From positions 21,866,501 to 21,930,500 of the forward strand of contig NC_058196.1 of assembly GCF_907165205.1 (NCBI RefSeq): 64,000 nt of DNA, in the 5' to 3' direction. Within the stretch, counting starts at the first letter, position 1. Every line of letters starts with the position of its first letter. The notes below the pieces were generated by a model, which made no database searches, was not told the origin of the DNA, and was given only the letters and a program-made list of their open reading frames with translations. The DNA is from Coccinella septempunctata. Taxonomy: Eukaryota > Arthropoda > Insecta > Coleoptera > Coccinellidae. A program made the position numbers and the translations under genes. This document shows positions 22,701 through 33,400 of this stretch, one piece after another.

Positions 22701-24394
22701 ATCAGGATCAGTGGTGTATTCCCTCCATACATGTGACTCAAGACTCAAGATAGTGGCGACAATTGTGGTCACCCTTGAACTACTGACATCGAATGAAGTG
22801 GCCATCAATGCTTTCCAGTTTCGCCGAGGTTTTAGTTGTGTTGCTCGGAGGAGGTCAAAGGAGACCGAAACTATGGTCAGCGTCTACTCTTTATCGACGA
22901 AACGAAACGTAATATCTGTTGATACTTTGAGTCCAAAGAATTGTATGCACTAGTTTTAACTCTCTCTGCCTTTATACGTTAAATTAATATCAGAATCGAT
23001 GTTTTTCCAGAAAACCTGCGAGTCGCATGTCTGTAGTGGCTGGTACCAACACTTTAGATGGATCTGGTAGCAGATACCAAGTTCAAAGGATAATACAGCA
23101 TCCATCCTATGAAACACTGGCCAATGACATCGCCTTATTGAGGTTGAGTCGGCCAATTTCCTTCAACAGCAAGATCAGAAGAATAAATCTACCCAGATCA
23201 GACACTCCAGGTGGGAAGCAACTCACAATAACAGGATGGGGAAAGACATCGGTAAATATTTATAATAAATGTGTTCTCCATACTTGAGGTGAGCTACCCT
23301 GTAACCACTATGAATTTCTTCCTTCATCAGTTCCATTTGCATGGAAGAGCTCAAATATTTCTATGATTTTGTTTGCAGCATTTCTCATATTTTTGCTTGA
23401 AGAAACACTTTTACAGGTAATATTAAAAACCACTTTTGTCTTTTTCAGTACCCAGGACAGGTGTCAAGAACTCTAAAAACTTTGAACGTAACTTCCCTGA
23501 GTAATAGCGAGTGCCGTAAATCTTTTTCTCAAATTGTATCAACAAATTTATGCACTAGAGGTGATACAGGAAGAGGAGTTTGCGAAGTGAGTAACAGTAT
23601 TCAATATTTTGAAGTCGGTGTCGTAGGTATTTGGTCATAAATAATAACATATTCCGTCTGTTCCGATATTCCTGAACAGTACTGTCAGTATTTCAGAGAC
23701 GATGCCTATTGGCCAAGTCGTTCGAGTTCTATTGTTATTCGATTGCTGGCCAGTAAAACCAACAATATCGGAACAGGCCCTGAGCATTAAACTCAATGGT
23801 AATCAAATAATCAATGAAAATTATTTTATTAAAGTTCTGGAAAGCACGTATTTTGGCAATAGACCGACGAAAGGTTGGAGGTCCATTGCCTGGTCATCAA
23901 AGCCACCTATCTAAGTTCAGATATAAATCCGATCATACAAAATCTCGTCCACAGGGTACCATATACCATTGCCTTCAAATATGGTAGCCTTCAACATTTA
24001 AACCATTTGCTCATTATTTCACTTGTGAATTAAATAAATTTTCATTTCACTGAATGGATAAACGTTCTGAAACTATTCCTTGTTGCTATAGGTAAAAATA
24101 ATGTCGTCAAATTCGTCAAAATGCCGATGATTTCACACTCGAAAACTCAATTACATACCTATACAATAAATTTCATTTCCTCATTGATTCTATACCTTAA
24201 TACGCTAGAAAATGTCTCTGAAGGGTTGTTTTCAATTCGGGTTCGTTTTGTAGGGAGATTCCGGTGGTCCTCTAGTGGATGGTTCATCTCAAGTTGGCAT
24301 TGTATCCTTTGGAGTTCCGTGTGGTATTGGACAACCTGATGTTTTTACGCGAGTGTACAGCTTTAGAAGTTGGATACTTAATAATATGGTATGA
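19732..24394 (+). CDS. Secreted S1A serine protease, chymotrypsin/brachyurin-like, complete, 5 exons
   Basis: Extracellular endopeptidase, probably digestive or haemolymph. Exons 19732-19780, 20510-20684, 23011-23251, 23449-23586 and 24254-24394 join in phase to 248 codons (247 aa). Residues 1-16 are a hydrophobic signal peptide. A short acidic propeptide (EEIDDDIDLR) ends at Arg30, so activation by a trypsin-like enzyme gives the new N-terminus IVGG at 31. The triad is intact: H71 (LTAAHC), D114 (NDIALL) and S204 (GDSGGP). Six Cys match the 42-58, 168-182 and 191-220 disulfides. In chymotrypsin numbering residue 189 is Gly (sequence GVCEGDSGG), not Asp, so it is not a classic trypsin. Residue 226 is Asp (QPDVFTRV), the arrangement known from crab collagenase and several insect chymotrypsin-like enzymes, which gives mixed specificity. 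No clip domain. The phylogenetic subgroup is uncertain. Confidence 0.93.
20370..20449. repeat. Perfect inverted repeat, 23-base arms
   Basis: CCGAAGAAGAGCAGATGCTG plus ACC at 20370-20392 is exactly mirrored at 20427-20449 around a 34-base loop. It lies just upstream of protease exon 2. The loop (TTTCGGTAGCATTTGACCTC) resembles the arms of the larger inverted repeat at 22229-22890, so it may be a collapsed element of the same family. Confidence 0.8.
20790..21940 (+). pseudogene. Tandem about 540-bp repeat carrying decayed exons of another serine protease
   Basis: The marker block GGTTTCTGCTTC...GGGTTTGCACTCCA recurs at about 20803, 21346 and 21883, giving two full units plus a partial third. 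Inside the units, broken frames read like the middle of an S1A protease. One unit gives RTKKLLAGNEDGPKFQNYGI followed by AGW and then a stop. The next gives NYAIAGWGETKHGV, matching the conserved GWG block. After it comes a segment reading IVLPEVVEQG, like the strand after that block. Upstream, KEKIAFDLKRPTGVTDF resembles the region around the catalytic Asp. The frames have stops and shifts, so none is a usable exon of the host gene. The sequence differs from the host protease, so these came from a different paralogue. Confidence 0.6.
22229..22890. mobile_element. Inverted-repeat element (family E), interrupted by another MITE
   Basis: The left arm (AGTAGATGCTGACTATGGTT, then TCGGTC and TGACCTC) at 22229-22272 is mirrored at 22849-22890. 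Its right flank (GGCCATCAATG, TTGCTC, ATCGACGAAAC) recurs at 46680-46775. A different palindromic element (22306-22676) lies between the arms, which suggests a nested insertion. Confidence 0.6.
22306..22676. mobile_element. Palindromic MITE about 370 bp
   Basis: The ends are GTTGGTCCCGTAGATAGAGG and its inverse (CCTCTATCTACGGTTGGTCC). The symmetry continues inward: GTGTCCAACATC and TTTACGTTTACCCCAAT on the left are mirrored on the right. Almost the whole element can fold. No open frame. Located in intron 2 of the protease gene. Confidence 0.8.
23655..23785. repeat. Short inverted repeat in protease intron 4
   Basis: CTGTTCCGATATT near 23656 is mirrored by AATATCGGAACAG near 23764, and inner blocks (GGCCAAGTCGTTCGA / TTCGATTGCTGGCC) also pair imperfectly. 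A hairpin of about 130 bases with no coding content, MITE-like. Confidence 0.6.
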
Positions 24395-24423
24395 GAGTTT
24401 AATGTAGATAAATTATTGAAAAA

Positions 24424-24429
24424 AATAAA
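24424..24429 (+). promoter_or_regulatory. Polyadenylation signal AATAAA of the protease gene
   Basis: AATAAA 30 bases past the protease stop codon. Confidence 0.55.
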
Positions 24430-25873
24430 AATATCGTAAAAATTTATTTTATTTGAATTATTCTGTAGTTTGTGTGGAATTGTTTCAGCATTTTGTGATT
24501 CTGCATGTTTTACTTAAAACTTTACTATAAATAGGTATTTATTTATTGCTCTGAAACCGGTCAACATATGCAAATGAAATTTGGAGAACGAAGCATTTGT
24601 GGACAAAAGTTATTAGGTATAGCATAATGTCATTATTTTTACATCACCTCCTGAAGTTTGTGGCACTTATTCACTAACACCATGTATATAAATAAAGTCT
24701 ACATCAGCCGTGGAAAAGCACTTTTTCAAATGTAGGTACTGGACTGGTGGCCCATTTTAAGCATTTTGAGAAATCTTGAGAACCGTAGCCAAAAAGTAAT
24801 TTTTTTGACGGAACAAACGTAGCACAATTCAACACAAAAAAAATCGATAGTTATTGTAGTACTACCACAAATCGTTCAAAGTTTTTCCACTAACAATTGA
24901 AATATGAAAATGAAGTAAGTTTCCAATATGTTATTCCTTTTCTGGTAATTGACATTTTATATGTGAGAAAGTGAGAATTAAAAACGGTTTTTGCATTTGC
25001 TTTGTTTGCATTTGGTAAAAAGGTTTGCTGACAATTTTATTGATTTATATAGCGTGAAGAATACGTGAAAAAAGTCTAGATGTGGAGTATAGGGATTCGC
25101 ATACCGGTTGAAATGTTTAATAGGGTGACAGGGTTGAACTTGTGACTACTTTTCTTGTTCCTGACATTATAAATTTATCATTCCATACTTCAAATTACAC
25201 ATATGGATTTTTTTATAAAGAAACACATCCCCTAAATGTTGACGGCCGCCTACCCTGTATCGATTAGGGCAAGGGCGTAGACGTCGGATATGCAGATTAT
25301 TATTTGAAAAAATTTTCCATCAAAAGTAATGACCTGAAAATTGTGTTAGGCTCAGACCATTTCTCTCCCCTGGGCGCCCACCCCAAGCGCCCAGTGGATA
25401 AACCGGCGCTGATTCCTCTATCTGTTGCTTAGTTGTCTGTTTTCGTCCATTTTATAATTTCGGAAATGCACACTTCTGTAAAATAAGTGCTGTATCCCAA
25501 CTTTACAACATTGATACATGGAATGGAAAATAAACATTCCAAAGACTGGAGTGAGATAGTTGCTTAGTGTCGCCAATCACATTTGAGACAGTTGATTTGG
25601 ACATCAGCGTGTGAATTTTTCAATTTAACGCCACTGCCTTAGTGTCGTGCTAGACAGAAAAACATCGAATGTTTGTACTACAAAACATTCAATTGTAGCA
25701 CTGAATGGCCATCCCATGTATCTATCTTAGAACATATATGTTCTAAGATCCCAACAGCATTTAATATGATGATTGAATAACAAAGAACTATGTTCTTGGT
25801 CAAAACATATACAATAGAAGAACGAGAATTACCTCGAAAAAAGGCCAATTTGGCTCTGAAATAAAGCCTAATA
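24430..25873. other. Intergenic, no feature recognised
   Basis: AT-rich sequence between the protease and the next transposon relics. No exon or repeat family was assigned. Confidence 0.45.
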
Positions 25874-26448
25874 TACAGGGTACAAATATTTTAACAGTAG
25901 ATTCTTGAGGTCAAAATAAACACTTTTTTCCTATCCCATTTTTTCCGATTTGGCCCTGATAAAAAGATATAGCCATTTTAAGTTTTCAAAATGAGCTATG
26001 CCACCGTTGAAGAAACAAAATTACCTTCAGAATAACTAGCTAATTCTTTGACACTACACATATGTGGATCTTTTAAAAAGAGTTGTATTCAGCCAAAGTA
26101 CCCAATTTTTCAAATTTCACAGACTCTTTTTTAATTTTTGAACAACAAATTACTCAAAAACGGCGCATTATACGAGAAAATATGAAGCATACTTTTATTT
26201 CACAAAACATTGAGATATTCATTAGATAGCTTCCAATTTAGTTTCAAGAATTGGGTTCTTTGAAGTTTTGGTATTTTTATGGTAGGTAATGGTCATAATG
26301 AGAAAACTAAAATACCTGCGAGATTTATCGTGTGTACGAAAAAGATTCATCTAATAAATGAATATCTATATACCGAAATTCATATCATTCGATAAAACCG
26401 TTTGTGAGATAGAACTGAAAATAATTTTTTTCATGGTTTTTCAACAAT
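25874..26448. mobile_element. Inverted-repeat element family A, copy 2 (right end lost)
   Basis: The left end is TACAGGGTACAAATATTTTA. The shared interior follows, including TTTCAGCCAAAGTACCCAAT-type and GGCGCATTATACGAGAAAAT blocks, and ends after CCGTTTGTGAGATAGAACTG. The terminal right repeat is missing. Confidence 0.82.
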
Positions 26449-26589
26449 AATTATAGCAGAGTTTAGCGTGAATGGGGTACCATACAATTTGGTGTACCTA
26501 TATACAAGAGCTCAGAAAAAACCTCATTAAAAAACCTTTTCTCCCCGTGAGTGTAGAGGATTGTAAGAAATGAAATAAGCTGAAATATT

Positions 26590-27054
26590 TCATATTGAAG
26601 GGCATCTCGCACTGCAAAAATTGATCACCAAACCCCAAACCAATGCTAGGGCTACCGTTCCAGTACCAGCTAGTTTATGCAGAATATTATTCCTAGTTTT
26701 CAACTTTAGACGCAAATTTTCCAAATAGGTTTTGAAATTTAGCGAGGAATCCAGCTTAACTCCTAGATATTTAGGATTATGTTCCAAAAAGGAATTACCG
26801 AAAATTACACTCAATTTTCTATATTTTTGATGATTATTCTGATGGGAACACGAAACCTCGGTTTTATTTGGGTTAGGACGCAAACGCCACTCGAAAAAGT
26901 AATTCCTCAAAATTTCTAAATCTGTAGATAGATAATTCTTTATGCATCTAAAATCAGAATGAGGGAATGCGAGGGAAATATCATCAGCGTAAATAAATTT
27001 CTCAGAAAAATTCGTAGGGATATCACACAGATATAAATTGAAAAACAGGAACAA
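26590..27054 (-). pseudogene. Reverse transcriptase fragment of a non-LTR retrotransposon
   Basis: The open frame reads LFFNLYLCDIP, then FIYADDISLAF, which is the YADD catalytic box of reverse transcriptase. FFEWRLRPNPNKTEVSCS and HNPKYLGVKLDSSLNFKTYL follow, in the order found in Jockey-type elements. The piece covers only the palm-to-thumb region; start and end are missing. It is unrelated to the LINE fragments at 6285 and 53418 by motif spacing. Confidence 0.85.
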
Positions 27055-27454
27055 GTGCGAGATGAAGAAACCTCGTTGATATTCATAGACAAGTGTTGAA
27101 GAGACGCCCGGTATGTCACACTGTGTAGGGAGTTAATTTCCGCATCCGCCTACTGGAAAAAACATTTCCCAATCTACGCTGGATCCGATCTATGTCCCAT
27201 CATCCAGTGACGTCCTGGAATTGTCAATATATGCCAACTTGTCACTTTTCGTAATTATTTTTCACCGTCCAAAACGGTCTAATTGGGCTCACAGTGATAT
27301 GAAAATCCATACCGCGTATAGCGACGTCAAGCGCCGGCGTAGATTTCCATTCAAGACGCTCCTTTCGCTCCTACACACGAAAACCCAGCTGTGCGAGCTC
27401 AACCAAGTCCTGTTCGGTTCCTGCCTTCTCCATACCGTCGTCTAGGGCCACGCG

Positions 27455-30400
27455 ATGCGGTTTTCCTGTTTCCTGCTTCTGGTCACGGCTACTTCCACGA
27501 TCCAGTTCGAGTTCAAACATCACGACAACAATGAAATGGTGCAAGTTCTGGAAGACGTGCAGGCCAAGTGTCCGAACGTTACCAGGATTTACACGTTGAG
27601 CGAGACCTCGGTGAACGGTTTTCCACTGTACGTGATCGAGTTTTCCACCAGGCCTGGGCAGCATGAGATATGTGAGTATTTTCAGATTATCTTCTTGGTC
27701 CTGCTACAAATCACATACTCTGTCAGGATTTTTTCATACCCATTCGATGAGTTTTCCAAATCTTCTCTGCTTTCAATTGTTCAATGCTCCAATCAGCCTC
27801 AAAAACTTTTTATAAGTGTAAATATTGCAAAACTCGAGTACTATCCGAGATCTAGTTCTTGATTTCAATGGGTGGATTTCGGAGTGGGAATGAGATTTAA
27901 AAAACTAATTTTTGAAAGCGTTGAAGGTGCAACCATGTATTATTCGTGATATTTTGCCATAAAAATACTCAATATAAAATATTTAACAACGAAAATGCAA
28001 TTTGCATAACTATTTGATTCAATGGATATCGGAACTTTTTATAACTTACGCTATATAGAGTTTATGAGTTTGTAAGAAAATACACTGCTCAAAAAATGGA
28101 AGTGTTTATTCGAGAGAAAACTTACATTTTGCACTTGAATCAAAAGTTCGGTATTGCTGTACAGGGTGTGCAAAATTCGTTGTCTACTGAGGGGATCTCG
28201 AGAACTATAAAAGCTAGCTAGAAGAAAACGGATGACACATTTCCGAGCTCCCCATTGCAGAGAAACAAGGAATGGTTAAAACAGAATCCTACTGCGATTC
28301 TTCGTTTTTGAGTTATAAAAAAAAATGAGATTTTGAGTATTTCGAAAAGTTCTCTACTTTTTTGTCTTTGAAGTTGCATATCTAAAACTTGAACCTTCTG
28401 CAGGAACTTCTTTACGTAGAATCCACTGACGAGCTCAAAATTATTTTTCATTTCGAGTAATTAGGCGGACTTTTAAATGTTATTTATTTAATTTTGTCAG
28501 TAGATTCAACGTATAAAAGTGCCTAAGAAGGTTCAAGTTTCAGATCTGTAAATTCAAAGACAAAAAAGTTATGAGAACTTTGCGAAATCGTCAAAACCTC
28601 AATTTTTGCTGATAACTCAAAAACGACAGATCGTAGGAGGCTACGGTTTTCATCATTCTTTGTTTCTCTGAAAAAGAGCTCGGAAATGTGTCATCCGTTT
28701 TCTTCTAGCTCTTATAGTTCTCGAGATCACCTCAGTAGGCAAGAAATTTTGCTCACCCTGTACACATTATTTAGACAGGAGTATTTTTGCTTATTACACA
28801 AACAAAATATGATGCTCCACGATAGTTGGGGAGCCCAAGAGAGTAATTCGGGATTTACTCGAGCGTGTCAGATTAATATAAGGGGAGACACTTTGGACCC
28901 TGTAGAGTATCTCTACCAAAAATTAGATCTGTAATATACAGGGTGAGTCTTTGAGTGGTACAAATATTTTAACAGTAGTCAAAAGAAACCCCCTTTTTCC
29001 TTTACCATTTTTTCCGAATCGGCGCAGTTCAAAAGATACAGGCTGTTTAAAAGCCATATAAAGTTATTTTTAGAAACAAACGAAATAAATTTGAAAAATT
29101 GGTTACGTAGTTTGGCTGAACACAACTATGTTCAAAAGATACACAGATGTGTAGTATCACCGATTTAGCAAGTTATTCTGACGCCAATTTTGTTTTTCCA
29201 GGGGTGGCACAGCTCATCATGAAAACTTAAAATGGCTATATCTTTTTATAAGGGCCGAATCCATAAAACGGTATAGGAAAAAAGTTTCTCTTTTGACCTC
29301 AAGAATCTACTGTTGAAATAGTAGTCACAAATTCAAGCGTCAAAGTCAAAAACCAACACTGAACACGGGGAATTGTCTAGGACAGCCTGTCAGAATAGTA
29401 AAAAAACGATCATTGTACATACTCGAGCGTTTCATATTTAGATATATGTGGTTAATAACATGATGAAAAGAATATTCTCCTAATCTGACAATTTAAGGGT
29501 GTAGAAAATGTGTGGGAGGTTGCCAAAGTTGCAAAAAAAGTCACGTGTACATTCTCGAGTGCGGTGGCTTTCTTTCTTATTTTGAAACTAATGATTCAAG
29601 AATAATCGGGATAATATAATCTGACACTTTTAGCATTCCGAAACAATAAAAATTGGCTATAAAATTCGCAAAAATAAGTCTTTTTGAATCATCTCCTCTC
29701 CTGGGCTTCAAATCATTTTCGCATTCATTATAAAAGTTGAAAAGCATAACATTTTCTAAAAATTTTTTCCGAAACAATTTTTTCTACGTTAGAACATTTT
29801 TGAGATATATGGCGATGAATGTAGGTACATTAGACTGGGTTTCTACATTGACCTTTGCCTTTTGCATGTCTGGCTAAGCTCCCCGCTCTTATCGCCCTCT
29901 AACTCGAAAACGGTTAAGAGTATGTAAAATTACTTCAAACAAAAATTGTATAGAATTTAATTATCTATAACATTCATAATGAAAACGGAAACGATGAGAG
30001 GTACAGGAAGGGATATTTAAAAAAATGCCTTGTTATCATCTTTAAACTGTCAGATTGAGAAAACTCCCCCCCCCCCCCCCCTGATTAGTGTCAGATTAAT
30101 TGGTGAACACGTCTGCAATACCGAGATTAACTATCTGTATGAAAACCTGACACGCTCGAGTATGTACAAGTAACGATTTTTTTTTCATTTTCAAAGGACC
30201 GCTGTGAACTTGCGTCAGTCTCTTGAAAAGTAGCTTCCCTTGGGTCTAATTAAACATATCCTCTGAAAATCTGACACACTATATTGTCTGACAGGGAATC
30301 CTTTCGTGGCTCATGAACATTATGAGCCACTTTAATGGGATACTCATTCAAGGGTGGTAAATTATGGAATCTAGTCGTTTTTCATATCAGTTCTCGAGAG

Positions 30401-33400
30401 ATAAATTGGACGTCATATTTTGACTTTGATAAAGCCCCGCCATTACACTATCATTTCATCCAATTCCAATGTGTGGTAAAAGATAAGTTTCTAAGCCCTC
30501 GGCATGTTGAACAATCAATAATTACCTATTCATATGATTGAGTTGTTCCGCTTGGTTTTCCACTTGATATCAGAATAATTTTCCACTTCCTCTACCTTCA
30601 TCGGAGTTCGCTCGTAACTGTCGATCCAATTTTGATCTTATTTGTTTTCCAATCACTCGTTCTCTTTATATATTGTTACGAACCAACGGTTTTTTTTCCG
30701 AGAAAAAGTGAAAAGTTCCTTGAAGTGCAGCAAAAATTTTAACAAAGCAGGAAAACCGTCCTAGAATTCATGGAATTCAAGCGTTAAGATAGTTCAAAAT
30801 GTTCGAAGATATGCCTGCATTCCCGAACAAATAATGAGGAAGTTTTTTTTTCATGATAATTATGACCTTTGAAAGTCTTTTTATGATAATATAAGAATTT
30901 TTGAATCTACTACTCATCAGAAATGCAGCAAAATACTATATTGCACTGTCTGTCTCGCAAATCGTCATTATTAAGGTAAGGAATAATGTACATACATTAT
31001 GAGTACTGAGTAAGAAGGATTTCGTAATAATTTTTTCATTTCAATGTTTTTCGTATACCTTTCATGTCGGCTGAAATTATAAGTAGGTTGTGCGATAGAT
31101 ACTTGATGAAAATCCACAATTGAACTTAAAACAGATTATACGATTTTCATAAAATTAGTTATTTATTCACGACATATGTGTTTCGCTCTCACAATAGCAT
31201 CTTCAGCGAAGGCAAACTATTTACCTTTATCTTCACCCACCTGATTTTTATCAGGTATCGGCTACATAAATTCAAAAGTGTACGTGATTGTTCATGATAT
31301 TGTTAAAAAAACATACAAACTATAATTTATTCATCCATCGTTTCATATGAACTCAAAGGAATCGAAAATTTTCTAAAACAGTGTTGGGAGTAGAAAGAGA
31401 TAAACAATACAGTTTCACAGAAATACAGATACATTACATAAACTATTAATTCAAAATACAGATACAATACATACATATGAAGCTAATGTGGGTGACTCAA
31501 AAGCACACAATTACAAAATGAATTTAATAATACAAATTCATTGTTTCTTTCTCAAACATCCCTTCCATACTTTGAATTGTTGTACGCTTATTTAGTTTTG
31601 ATAATTAGGTTGACTGGAGTAATCTTTGAATATTTTTCATATACATAACCATGAGGTACCTATATAGTTATTCACCTTTTGAACTGAAAGCATGTAACCC
31701 TTTATACTCAACATAAGAGGTGATTCATTGGAAAATGCACATACAGTAAGGGTTGTTAAAGGACAACAAGATGCCTCTAAATAACCTATACTTATAGGTC
31801 TATTTTTCTTTATTACTAGGATAGTAGGATAGAGGATGATTCAGTAATGCGCCCCATGTTTTCATTTAATCGTAACTTATGATCCATCCTACACATTTTT
31901 ATAATATTTGGATTATATCTTCGTCCTCAGTTGAGTCGATAAAAATAAAAAGAAAGTCCCAAACACTCCGTATGCGTAAGAGAACCATCATAGCTTGTGT
32001 TCATCGCACAACATTGAAAAAAGAATGGAAAATGAGAATCATGTTCATTCCGAAGACATCATAACTTTATTTTATACAAAAATTAAGTTGGAGCAAATCT
32101 ACATTACAAAGGTTGAACAAAACGAAAAATCAAAAAACAAGTATTTTCTTTATCCGCTTCTAATAATTTTTTCAGCCAGAATATGATCATTTCTCACTCT
32201 TCTGAGCATTTCTATCATTCTCGCTAAAAATAAAAATACAACAAAGCAGTTATTGTATGTACGTACATACTGAACTCATCAATAGATACCTTGATTAGTT
32301 TAGAGAATAATTTATAATTGAAAACATTTGGGGATGTCGAATCTACAGTGTATTATTTCATACATTTAACAACACGTATTCACTTGTTTATTTTACTATT
32401 ACCATTATCATCAAGAAAACATCATAATATAGTTGAAAGATAATCATATACTCTTGTTCTAGCAATAAAAATGTAAAGATGTTCAACCTTTAAAATTCGA
32501 AATGTAAATTTGTTGCAACATTATTTTTGTTTAAAATTAATCTTAATCCAAAATTAGGATGCTCTTTCTAAATTATTGAATCAAATTTCAAAATTTTGAT
32601 ATACAGGGTGTTGTTTGGACACGAAACCTACCCATTAAATTTCTTAGGGCTAGACCTGAAATGAGACGTTTTTTATTATGTCAATCGATAGAACTCCTGA
32701 CAGAGAACATAACGATCAGATATAACCAAAATGTATAGGGTGGTTCAAAAGTTATAATTAAATAAATAATGGCGAAAATTAAATCAAACTGTATCTTGGT
32801 TACAAAGAATGGTAGACCCATAAAATAAACGTCACTTTTGGAAGCATCTCGGTGTTCTGCATCTACCCTTTTTGTATGCGTATTTTCCAATCAAACACGA
32901 AGTAACTTATTAATCTTGTTACAGTGAAACCAGAATTCAAATACATAGCCAACATGCACGGTAACGAAGTACTTGGTAGGGAACTGATGTTAAAGTTGGC
33001 GGATTACCTGTGCGAAGAATACATGAAAGGTGATGCTGACATCAGGGCGCTCATTCAACAGACGAGAATCCACCTCATGCCCTCCATGAATCCAGATGGA
33101 TGGCAGCTAGCAACAGACACCGTGAGTTTAATAGAAAGATCCTGTCATTTTAATATCACAGATTTACTGGAACTTATTTAATTTTATAAGAACTGGTCGT
33201 CCCAGTTGATAACACTATCCAAAATCGGATTGATGTTGAGTAAAAACAGGATTTGTCATGTGAAACTATTTAGTAACTCTTCGGAGCTTGAAGACTTTGA
33301 TGTCCTTAATTTTTGCCATTCTCACTCTCTTTTCCTGTCAACATTTTATACCTGGCCGAATCAGGAGATGAGTTTTTACCCACTGCTTTGCTATAATTCA

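Noticed and set aside
27371..27664. 97-codon minus-strand open frame
   Set aside because: Antisense shadow of the first carboxypeptidase exon, which has family similarity on the plus strand.
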